Shown piece after piece: positions 1 to 5,417 of a stretch of DNA of 5,417 bases. The notes beneath the pieces were generated by a model. The model was given only the letters and a program-made list of their open reading frames with translations, did no database searches and was not told where the DNA came from. The translations under genes and the position numbers were made by a program. How positions within the stretch are numbered: position 1 is the first letter of the stretch; each line of letters opens with the position of its first letter. This stretch comes from Bacteroidales bacterium (GTDB lineage Bacteria > Bacteroidota > Bacteroidia > Bacteroidales > F082), in NCBI GenBank assembly GCA_029933565.1, contig JAOZNY010000152.1, positions 1,777 through 7,193 of the forward strand, written 5' to 3'.

Positions 1-110
1 GAACTAATAACATACCATGTTTTGTTTTCTTCCAACAATGGAAAATATTCCTGCGAATAAGCAATATTGAAAAGTAAAAGAGCCGAAAACACTAAAATAT
101 ACTTTCTCAT
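1..110 (-). CDS. N terminus of an exported protein (partial, cut by window edge)
   Basis: An ATG at 110 opens a frame with no stop to the window edge, giving 36 codons plus two bases. The product begins MRKYILVFSALLLFNIAYSQ. This is a textbook Sec signal peptide: a short basic N-region (Arg2, Lys3), a hydrophobic core at residues 4-17, and a small-residue cleavage site, probably after Ser19 (AYS|Q). The mature part starts EYFPLLEENKTWYV. An aromatic 'PLLEENKTW' stretch right after the signal peptide is a look I associate with exported Bacteroidota proteins, some of which carry type IX secretion C-terminal domains; the C terminus is outside the window, so that cannot be tested. It lies 60 nt downstream of the acyltransferase stop in the same orientation. 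No clear TAnnTTTG promoter is visible in the 60-nt gap, so read-through from upstream is possible. The protein family is not recognised. Destination (periplasm, surface or medium) is inference. Confidence 0.8.
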   Translation of the reverse strand, partial: MRKYILVFSALLLFNIAYSQEYFPLLEENKTWYVIS

Positions 111-146
111 AAGATTGATTTTAGAAAAAAGAAGCAACTATTTTTT

Positions 147-168
147 ATTCACTCATTCACTCATTCTC
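147..168. repeat. Short tandem repeat, 8-bp unit, about 2.7 copies
   Basis: On the plus strand the unit ATTCACTC occurs at 147-154 and 155-162, followed by the partial copy ATTCTC at 163-168. It starts 3 nt past the stop codon of the acyltransferase gene and lies in the leader region of the exported-protein gene. Such a short tract could vary in copy number by slippage, but it is not inside a coding frame, so any effect would be on the spacing of a leader or promoter. A functional role is not supported by anything else here. Confidence 0.6.
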
Positions 169-170
169 AG

Positions 171-1289
171 TTAAAGGTTCTTTACAAAACAACGCCTTCT
201 TTTATGTTGGATATGTTCATAATTTTTCCAATTGGCAATTGCCGTATGGTTAGTTTCAAACATTCCTGTAGTCTCCATTTGATTGATTCCTTGCTTAAGC
301 ATTTCTTCCTGTAGTGTTGCAATTAGGATTACAGCAACTCCATTGGCCTGATATTCTTCCTTTACACCAGTTAAAAGCATATCAATTACTTTCGGATGTT
401 TAAGTGATTTCATAATTGGGAGTATCCCGAAAGGGAAAAGACTGCCACCTGCTTTTTGCATTGCCTTTGAAAGTGATGGAATACCTACAAAAAAGCCAAT
501 TACTTCATCATCTTTTTTTACAATATTTACAAATTTTGGATTAAGGATTGAGAAATATTTTTTTGAGGAGGCTTCAATCATTTTTTTAGAAAACGGCACT
601 GTATAAGGCAGAACTTTAAAAGCATCGTTGAGAATTTCAAAAATTATTTTTCCGTATTCTTTGAGTTCGCTGGTCTTGGTAAAAGTAACAGACTCGAAAC
701 CGTATCTTCGTTTGATCATTGCTGAGCCCCTGCTGGCTTTTTTTGCTGCTGCGTCGCCAATGGTAAGCCTGAATTCAACCCAGTCATTTTCTTTTTCGTA
801 ACCCAAAATTTCAAAGTGCTGTTGGTAGTAAGGGTGGTTGTAAACCGATGCAATTGATGGGAGATAATCAAAGCCTTCTATTAAAAGCCCCTGTTGGTCA
901 ATATTAGTAAAACCCAGAGGACCATGAACTTTTTCCATTCCCTTTTCCTTAAGCCAGTTTTCTGCGGTTTTAAAAAGTGCTTTGCTAATTTCTTTATTAT
1001 CAATAAACTCGGCACGGTTAATTCTTCCAAGTTTTTCGCCCACCTTTTTATTGTAAACATCATTAATTATTGCACCTATCCTGCCAACAATTTTTCCATT
1101 GTCTTCGGCTAGCCAGAATTTGGATATACAAAATTCGTAGGCCGGATTTTTGTTTTCGTCTATTGAAAACATCTCGTCAGATTTCATTGGAGGAATCCAG
1201 TTCTCTGAACCTTTATAATGCTTGTAAAGAAAATTTACGAATTGTTTATAGTCATGCTTGCTAACTACTTCTTTTATTTGAACAGACAT
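171..1289 (-). CDS. YghO-like GNAT-fold acyltransferase family protein
   Basis: A 372-residue soluble protein without signal peptide or membrane segments. It resembles the large GNAT-fold family that includes Escherichia coli YghO (about 370-390 residues, substrate unknown). Family marks seen: an N-terminal 'ENWIPPM' element (residues 29-35) followed by 'NPAYEF' (48-53), a GNAT beta-strand 'GKIVGRIGAI' (65-74), the signature 'GPLGFTNIDQQGLLIEGFD' (123-141), and 'YNHPYYQQHFEILGYEK' (150-166). A second GNAT-like half spans about 195-372, with 'DEVIGFFVGIP' (261-271) and a C-terminal 'TNHTAIANWKNYEH' (346-359), where the family usually has a Glu-x-Asn...Asn-x-x-x-x-x-x-W/G pattern. Acetyl-CoA or another acyl-CoA donor is expected from the fold; the acceptor cannot be read from sequence. 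The start is the ATG at 1289; it has its own promoter box 24 nt upstream, so the gene is probably expressed separately from the transporter 192 nt before it. The protein ends with a basic tail (KRRR near 363-366). Confidence 0.85.
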   Translation of the reverse strand: MSVQIKEVVSKHDYKQFVNFLYKHYKGSENWIPPMKSDEMFSIDENKNPAYEFCISKFWLAEDNGKIVGRIGAIINDVYNKKVGEKLGRINRAEFIDNKEISKALFKTAENWLKEKGMEKVHGPLGFTNIDQQGLLIEGFDYLPSIASVYNHPYYQQHFEILGYEKENDWVEFRLTIGDAAAKKASRGSAMIKRRYGFESVTFTKTSELKEYGKIIFEILNDAFKVLPYTVPFSKKMIEASSKKYFSILNPKFVNIVKKDDEVIGFFVGIPSLSKAMQKAGGSLFPFGILPIMKSLKHPKVIDMLLTGVKEEYQANGVAVILIATLQEEMLKQGINQMETTGMFETNHTAIANWKNYEHIQHKRRRCFVKNL

Positions 1290-1312
1290 AATTATTAATT
1301 TGGAATTTTCAA

Positions 1313-1343
1313 CAAAGTTATACTAATGCTATAGAATGGCAAG
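1313..1343 (-). promoter_or_regulatory. Bacteroidota-type promoter for the GNAT-like gene
   Basis: Reading the minus strand, CTTG (1343-1340) is followed after exactly 19 nt by TAACTTTG (1320-1313). This is a perfect match to the Bacteroidota -7 box TAnnTTTG with a TTG -33 box at the usual spacing. Transcription would begin near 1306, leaving a leader of about 17 nt before the ATG at 1289. The position directly in front of a gene and the correct spacing make chance less likely. The -33 box overlaps the low-complexity region described at 1329-1457. Confidence 0.65.
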
Positions 1344-1457
1344 AGGTTTCTTGCTTCTTTTGGTTCTTGGCTTCTGTGGCTGCTGTTGTTGCTGTTGCAA
1401 CTATTATCCATAGAAGCCACAGCAGCCATAGTCGCCATAACAGCAATAGTACCCCAT
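1329..1457. other. Low-complexity tgc/tgt-rich gap with Cys-rich micro-ORFs on both strands (doubtful genes)
   Basis: This intergenic stretch holds two tiny convergent open frames. On the minus strand, 1457-1404 starts with ATG and reads MGYYCCYGDYGCCGFYG, then TAA TAG. This frame is the same as that of the transporter upstream, separated from its stop by eight codons. On the plus strand, 1336-1413 starts with ATG and encodes 25 residues: MARG, then a hydrophobic run FLLLLVLGF, then CG and six consecutive Cys, then NYYP. Past the double stop, the minus frame continues (1400-1329) with no ATG as Leu, six Gln, then a Lys/Arg-rich tail. Both strands use mixed Cys codons (TGC and TGT). I do not recognise any of these peptides, no promoter or ribosome site clearly serves them, and slippage-prone low-complexity DNA is an adequate explanation. 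Treat as a flagged region, not as genes. Confidence 0.4.
1368..1431. repeat. Imperfect inverted repeat (two alternative stems)
   Basis: Two overlapping hairpins can form. One pairs 1374-1386 (CTGTGGCTGCTGT) with 1419-1431, 12 of 13 positions matching and the other a G-U wobble in RNA, with a 32-nt loop. The other pairs 1368-1379 with 1408-1419, 11 of 12 matching plus one G-U, with a 28-nt loop. It lies 51 nt after the transporter stop, where a terminator could sit, but neither stem is followed by a T run on the minus strand and the loops are long. The symmetry may simply follow from the gct/tgc-rich composition. Confidence 0.5.
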
Positions 1458-1481
1458 AGTCTCTATTCCAACAAACTCACC

Positions 1482-3695
1482 TTAAACTCCAATATACATT
1501 TCCTTGAAAAAAGTGGATGCTTTTACAAGGGCAATGGTACCAAGGTCTTGATATAGGGTGTCGGCTCTTTCAACAAAATCCTGTTCTTTTCCCTCAACAA
1601 CATCAGCAAGGCCAAGGAAAGTTAAGTCTGCCGAACCCGATTCCCTTTTGATAATTTTGTTTACCGGTGTTTTATCAACTTCATTATTTATAATCCGTAT
1701 TTCAGCATCCATACGCATATTGTTCAATGCCAATTTTGCTTTTTTATAGATTCTGTCGTGTTTGCTGTTTTCATTATTTATAAGCATAATGCGAACACTG
1801 GCATGACGCCATTTGTATGAGGATCGGATATATTTTATAAGTGATAGAATCAGGTTTCCGTTATTGGAGCCACCTCGCCACCAAACATCAATTCTTTTAT
1901 AATTACCAAAACCTTTCTCCTTATTGTAATCAAGCATTACAATATTATGATCCAGATCGCAAAGGTGCTTAAACATCTTGGCAAATCTTACATGGTCTTC
2001 AGTTTTTCTACCCCATCCCATTAAAATTGTATTAGGCTCAACGCCTGAAAACCCATATGTGGCAGCAATACTTTCAATTCCTTTATAAAGGTCGTTGCTC
2101 TCCTGAAGTCTTGAAAAAATTCCTTCGTCCTTGGAAAGAATGTCCTTAGTTAAGGCCTGTTTGCTTTTTGGGAACAATACCTTAGACGTTGAGTTTATAA
2201 CCAGAATAAAGTTTGAGATCATGCCGTGTTCTCCAACCAGAGCCTTTCCAAATTCAATAAGATGTGGTCTGCTTCCGGCACCGCCACTAAACAGCAAAAT
2301 ATTGGGCCTCCAGTTTCTTTCAGTAAGAGTTTTCTTTGATAATTGTGTAAGAAGTTTCCTGAGTATTGATGCTCTTACACTTTGCCAAACATCACCAATT
2401 TCAAGATAATGCTGCTTTTTGCTGATAAAGTGATAAATAATCCCCAATATTGCCAGAGCCCCAAACATTGATAAAATATCGAGTTGGAACATTATTAAAA
2501 AACTCACTACAAAACCTAAAACGCCAATCCATAGAGATATATTAAAGGATGGCCTGAAGTCGGTACTTGCCCATTTTTCGAGTGCAAATGCTAGATTAAT
2601 AAATCCATAAGCCGATAAATAAAACATAGTTACTACGCCGGCAATTATGTTAAGATCGCCAATTAGTATTCCTGCTTCAGAGATTATAAATGTAAAGATA
2701 AGTGCGTTGCGTGGTTCGTTGTTTACACCGTAGCCTTTACCCAAAATTTTTGGTACAATTTTATCCTGGGCAATAGCCTGAATAATTCGTGGTCCACCCA
2801 AAATACCACCTAGTGCCGATGAAAGTGTAGCACCCCAAATGCCGGCAACAACAAGTGCTGGTATCCATGCCAAGGCCATCAGGAAATTGTAGTTTGATAA
2901 AAGTGTTGCCTGATCAACAAAATAGTAAATCATTACCACCAGAGCAATGTAAACTACCAGTCCGACTGATATGGCAAGCAATGTACCTTTAGGGATATCA
3001 GATTTTGAATCCTTTAAATCACCCGACATGGCTACTCCTGCAGTAAAACCCGTTACAGCAGGAAAGAAAATTGCGAATACCTGTTCGAAGGTAAAATCGT
3101 GGAATGGCTTAATTGCTTGTTGGGGTTCGATACCAATTTCTTGTGGTTGTTGGTTAATTATAAAACCTACAACAATTGATACAAGAGATAGAACTATTGC
3201 TCCAAGAATAAAAAACTGTGCTTTAATTGCAATCTCGGTACTGATATAAGCAATAATTACCAAAATAAGTAAAACGATGCTACCAATAATCCTGATGCTA
3301 CTAACGCTTATTTCGGTAATGCCGGTTAATTCCTGAATGTAGGGGATGGCAATAAAACTCTCGGTAAAACCAACGATATAAAGTGAGATGGAAAGTGCAG
3401 TACCAATAAAAAGTGTAATGCCAATTGATCCGCCCATGGGCAGACCCAGCGACCTTGAAAGGATGTAGTAAATGCCTCCGGCTTCAATCTTTTTGTCGGT
3501 GGCTATTGACGAAATGCTAAGTCCTGTTGTTACAGATACGATATGAGCAAGGAGAATTATTCCAATTGTTCCCCATAGTCCTGCAACACCCGTAACCCAA
3601 CCAAGACGCATATACATTATTACACCAAGAATGGTAAGGATAGAGGGTGTGAAAACCCCGGCAAAAGCACCAAATTTTTTTGCTTTTTCGCTCAT
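1482..3695 (-). CDS. Cation-chloride cotransporter family protein (SLC12/CCC-like, APC superfamily)
   Basis: A complete 737-residue secondary transporter of the cation-chloride cotransporter family in the inner membrane. The first ~425 residues hold about 12 helices (roughly 12-35, 39-63, 90-118, 134-153, 157-180, 202-225, 237-260, 272-300, 331-347, 349-372, 386-404, 406-424). Family marks: 'GVFTPSILTILGVIMYMRLGW' region (13-33), 'GGIYYILSRSLG' (73-84) with 'GGSIG' (88-92), 'FFPAVTGFTAG' (210-220), 'SGDLKDSKSDIPKGTLLA' (224-241), and 'GGPRIIQAIAQDKIVP' (300-315). A cytosolic C-terminal domain follows (about 455-737), with 'NWRPNILLFSGG' (461-472), 'IDVWW' (602-606) and 'KWRHASVRIML' (628-638) matching the SLC12 C-terminal domain. 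Against vertebrate NKCC1 (alignment from memory), the K+-site Tyr (Y106), Pro/Thr of helix 6 (P212, T215), the Na+-site Ser pair of helix 8 (S292, S293) and the Cl--site Tyr of helix 10 (Y363) are kept. Coupled Na+/K+/Cl- movement is therefore plausible, but the substrate is not proven; some bacterial relatives are annotated only as amino acid permeases. The start is ATG 3695, 48 nt after the DMT gene. Confidence 0.9.
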   Translation of the reverse strand: MSEKAKKFGAFAGVFTPSILTILGVIMYMRLGWVTGVAGLWGTIGIILLAHIVSVTTGLSISSIATDKKIEAGGIYYILSRSLGLPMGGSIGITLFIGTALSISLYIVGFTESFIAIPYIQELTGITEISVSSIRIIGSIVLLILVIIAYISTEIAIKAQFFILGAIVLSLVSIVVGFIINQQPQEIGIEPQQAIKPFHDFTFEQVFAIFFPAVTGFTAGVAMSGDLKDSKSDIPKGTLLAISVGLVVYIALVVMIYYFVDQATLLSNYNFLMALAWIPALVVAGIWGATLSSALGGILGGPRIIQAIAQDKIVPKILGKGYGVNNEPRNALIFTFIISEAGILIGDLNIIAGVVTMFYLSAYGFINLAFALEKWASTDFRPSFNISLWIGVLGFVVSFLIMFQLDILSMFGALAILGIIYHFISKKQHYLEIGDVWQSVRASILRKLLTQLSKKTLTERNWRPNILLFSGGAGSRPHLIEFGKALVGEHGMISNFILVINSTSKVLFPKSKQALTKDILSKDEGIFSRLQESNDLYKGIESIAATYGFSGVEPNTILMGWGRKTEDHVRFAKMFKHLCDLDHNIVMLDYNKEKGFGNYKRIDVWWRGGSNNGNLILSLIKYIRSSYKWRHASVRIMLINNENSKHDRIYKKAKLALNNMRMDAEIRIINNEVDKTPVNKIIKRESGSADLTFLGLADVVEGKEQDFVERADTLYQDLGTIALVKASTFFKEMYIGV

Positions 3696-3743
3696 GTTTG
3701 GAATCGAAAATTTATGCTAAGATAGTTTTTATGGAAAACAATT

Positions 3744-4625
3744 CTATTTTTTGCTAAACTTAAGTTGCGATAGGATAATCCCTGTAATTACGATTACCAT
3801 ACCTGTTATTTTAATCGCACTGAAACTTTCACCAAGAAAAAAGTATGAGGCAATTGCAGTAAATATTGGAGTTAGGTTATTGTAAATATTTGCTTTAGTG
3901 AGTTCTAAACGTTTTAATACAAAGGCGTAGAGGACATAACATATTGATGAGCCAAATACACCAAGCATAAAAAGAGAAATAAGAGTAATAAGGTTGGGAG
4001 TTATTTTTAGGAAGTCGGAGAAATCGTAGTAAAGAAACAAGGGAAGAAAAAGAACAAAGCCTATTAGGTTTTGCCAGGCGATTATAGAAATGGGTGAATA
4101 TTCGTCAGTAAGTTTTTTTACCATGGCTGAGTAAATCACCGCCGAAAACAATGCCAATACTAATAGGGATAGCCCAAGGCCGGAGGAATTAAGTGTTAAA
4201 TCTTTTTTAAGGATTATTAAAAGTACGCCAACAAATGAAACCACCAGACCAATAATGTTTAGGATATTGAGTTTTTCCCTAAAAAGTTTTCGTGCAACAA
4301 AAGGCGTTAAAATAGGTATTGTAGAGATAATTATTGCACTAATACTTGCCGAAACCATACTGAGTCCATAGTATTCACCAAGGAAATATAAAAAGGGATT
4401 AAAGATTGCGCTGGCAAAAAAGAGGGAGCGATGTTTTTTTTTTATTATTTCAACCTGCTTTGTTACAATTAAATAAAGAAAAAGAATGGTAAATGAAATA
4501 GAAAGCCTGATTGTAATAGTTGTAATTGGGGTATAAGTCTCAAAAACTATTTTCGACCAGATAAAAGAAAGTCCCCAAAAGAACATCGACAAAATTGCAG
4601 CAATATGTACGATTGGGTTCTTCAC
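3744..4625 (-). CDS. EamA/DMT-family transporter
   Basis: A 293-residue inner-membrane protein of the drug/metabolite transporter superfamily with two tandem EamA domains (about 7-138 and 149-288). Ten hydrophobic helices are visible near 5-25, 34-55, 67-88, 92-114, 121-139, 148-168, 180-200, 211-235, 245-264 and 271-288. Typical marks are 'FFWGLSFIWSK' (15-25), 'IPILTPFVARKLFREKL' (103-119) ending the first half, and 'NNLTPIFTAIASYFFLGE' (249-266) in the second. The family exports or imports small metabolites such as amino acids, sugars or purines; the substrate cannot be assigned from sequence. The start is GTG at 4625: the next ATG (residue 14) would remove half of the first helix. The methyltransferase stop TAA at 4631-4629 is followed by one codon (TTA) and then this GTG in the same frame, so the two are almost certainly co-transcribed and perhaps translationally coupled. 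A GGAAGA about 10 nt before the GTG, inside the end of the upstream gene, could act as ribosome site. Confidence 0.9.
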   Translation of the reverse strand: MKNPIVHIAAILSMFFWGLSFIWSKIVFETYTPITTITIRLSISFTILFLYLIVTKQVEIIKKKHRSLFFASAIFNPFLYFLGEYYGLSMVSASISAIIISTIPILTPFVARKLFREKLNILNIIGLVVSFVGVLLIILKKDLTLNSSGLGLSLLVLALFSAVIYSAMVKKLTDEYSPISIIAWQNLIGFVLFLPLFLYYDFSDFLKITPNLITLISLFMLGVFGSSICYVLYAFVLKRLELTKANIYNNLTPIFTAIASYFFLGESFSAIKITGMVIVITGIILSQLKFSKK

Positions 4626-4628
4626 TAA

Positions 4629-5375
4629 TTACGATCTTCCGCTTTCGTTAAGTAATTTAGTATAGTGTTTTAAACTTCTTAGTATCAGTACAATTAATAG
4701 TGTGGCAATTAATAAATAATGAGCAGTAGTGTAAATCTCAAAAGAACTATCTGCAAAATATCTTCTTAAATCATCGATAAAAACAAAACCTACTACTGTA
4801 GCCAAAACGCCGGAATATTCCCTTCGTAATACACTCACAAAAGAAAATGGTACTACGTTTTTTATATACTTTTTTAAACAGGGAATGAATGAGGGAGTTT
4901 TGTTTGCCCAGTTCATGTAATCATCACCAAATTTCCTTTCCAGAAATCTTTCTTCGGCAAACATTATCCGCTCGTAGTAAAGCCAGAAAGCGAGGGTTAC
5001 GATTATTACAAAGGCCCAATTAAATGTAAAGGCAACTATTCCAATCCACATAAAATAATTTCCTAAATACAAAGGATGTCTTACTGTGGAATAAATCCCT
5101 GTTGTGTTTAAACTTTCGGCTACTTGTCCTTCTTTAGTGTTTCTACCACTTGTTCCTTTAGGAGTGGTTCCAATGGAAATGGCTCTTATAAAAAAGCCCA
5201 GAAAACTAAGGAAAATAGCAGCGTAAGTAAAAATTTCTAGAAGTGAATTACTTAAGTAATCAAGGTTTGTAAAATAGATTACCGGAATTGCTGCAGCGAA
5301 TAGAACAATTGGAATTTCTCCCCTATGGCGAAATAAAAAATTGCCTTCTTTTTCAAATGAATTAACTAATGCCAT
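4629..5375 (-). CDS. Integral-membrane methyltransferase, ICMT/PEMT (isoprenylcysteine carboxyl methyltransferase-like) family
   Basis: A 248-residue membrane protein counted from ATG 5375. Helices lie near 21-37, 45-66 and, as a hairpin, 103-136. The family core is clear: 'GIYSTVRHPLYLGNYF' (93-108), containing the RHPxYxG motif of S-adenosylmethionine-dependent membrane methyltransferases, then 'YYERIMFAEERFLERKFGDDY' around 133-153, with the acidic and FGxxY elements that close the family core. 'TSGRNTKEGQVAESLNT' precedes the core (75-91). Beyond it, an extra C-terminal region (about 165-248) adds 'LRREYSG' (183-189) and two more hydrophobic segments (about 188-202 and 218-233). Bacteria lack prenylated CaaX proteins in general, so the target is more likely a lipid or small molecule; Leptospira LmtA, an ICMT relative, methylates the lipid A 1-phosphate and is one possible model, but I cannot confirm that here. 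A six-codon longer form starting with TTG at 5393 is unlikely, since that codon lies within the promoter -7 box. It is probably first in an operon with the DMT gene. Confidence 0.82.
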   Translation of the reverse strand: MALVNSFEKEGNFLFRHRGEIPIVLFAAAIPVIYFTNLDYLSNSLLEIFTYAAIFLSFLGFFIRAISIGTTPKGTSGRNTKEGQVAESLNTTGIYSTVRHPLYLGNYFMWIGIVAFTFNWAFVIIVTLAFWLYYERIMFAEERFLERKFGDDYMNWANKTPSFIPCLKKYIKNVVPFSFVSVLRREYSGVLATVVGFVFIDDLRRYFADSSFEIYTTAHYLLIATLLIVLILRSLKHYTKLLNESGRS

Positions 5376-5390
5376 TAATTTCTTTTTTTG

Positions 5391-5398
5391 CAAAGATA
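5391..5398 (-). promoter_or_regulatory. Bacteroidota -7 promoter box for the methyltransferase-DMT operon
   Basis: The minus strand reads TATCTTTG from 5398 to 5391, a perfect TAnnTTTG. Transcription would start near 5384, about 9 nt before the ATG at 5375. The window ends exactly 19 nt upstream of the box, so the -33 TTTG/TTG element, if present, lies just outside at about 5418-5421 and cannot be seen. The box overlaps the alternative TTG start codon (5393-5391), which argues that translation begins at 5375. Confidence 0.5.
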
Positions 5399-5417
5399 TT
5401 TATAATTTAATCCATTA

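Noticed and set aside
147..168. Tandem repeat as a CRISPR or phase-variation element
   Set aside because: Only 2.7 copies of 8 bp with no spacers, and it is outside coding frames and not between visible promoter boxes.
881..1063. Second minus-strand frame inside the GNAT-like gene
   Set aside because: It is out of frame with, and fully inside, the supported gene and shows no family motifs.
894..1264. Plus-strand open frames inside the GNAT-like gene
   Set aside because: They lie antisense within a well-supported gene and their translations show no recognisable domain.
1368..1431. Intrinsic transcription terminator after the transporter gene
   Set aside because: A stem exists, but the loops are 28-32 nt and no T run follows on the minus strand.
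1558..3249. Several plus-strand open frames of 60-92 codons inside the transporter gene
   Set aside because: These are antisense shadows of a long conserved coding region, with no recognisable protein features.
3696..3743. Possible promoter for the cation-chloride cotransporter (TAAATTTT or TATCTTAG on the minus strand)
   Set aside because: Each box has a mismatch to TAnnTTTG in the conserved part, and no TTG lies at the proper 19-nt spacing. The transporter may be read from the upstream operon instead.

Overview
The window looks like chromosomal DNA of a Bacteroidota species. The evidence is strong A+T richness, TAnnTTTG-type promoter elements (the Bacteroidota sigma-ABfr -7 box) in front of two genes, start sites without strong Shine-Dalgarno sequences, and a secreted-protein N terminus of Bacteroidota style. 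A marine or anaerobic member (Marinilabiliales-like) is a guess from protein flavour only; nothing in the window fixes the genus.

All protein genes lie on the minus strand, so transcription runs from high to low coordinates. In transcription order they are: (1) an ICMT/PEMT-type membrane methyltransferase (4629-5375), whose true start is probably the ATG at 5375 because the longer TTG start lies inside a perfect -7 promoter box; (2) an EamA/DMT-family 10-helix transporter (3744-4625), starting with GTG one codon after the methyltransferase stop and very likely co-transcribed with it; (3) a full-length 737-residue cation-chloride cotransporter (SLC12/CCC-like) with a cytosolic C-terminal domain (1482-3695), 48 nt further on; (4) after a 192-nt gap with odd Cys/Gly/Tyr-codon low-complexity sequence and its own promoter, a 372-residue YghO-like GNAT-fold protein (171-1289); (5) the first 36 codons of a secreted protein (1-110, running off the window edge).

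Apart from the methyltransferase-DMT pair, no shared pathway is evident: three membrane proteins, one cytosolic acyltransferase-like protein and one exported protein. There is no sign of mobile elements, phage genes, CRISPR arrays, rRNA or tRNA genes, or a defence cassette. The points most worth a second look are the ion-site residues of the prokaryotic CCC (they read as Na+/K+/Cl--type rather than KCC-type), the Cys-rich micro-ORFs on both strands in the 1290-1481 gap, and the start correction of the methyltransferase. I did not find a convincing new multi-gene system.
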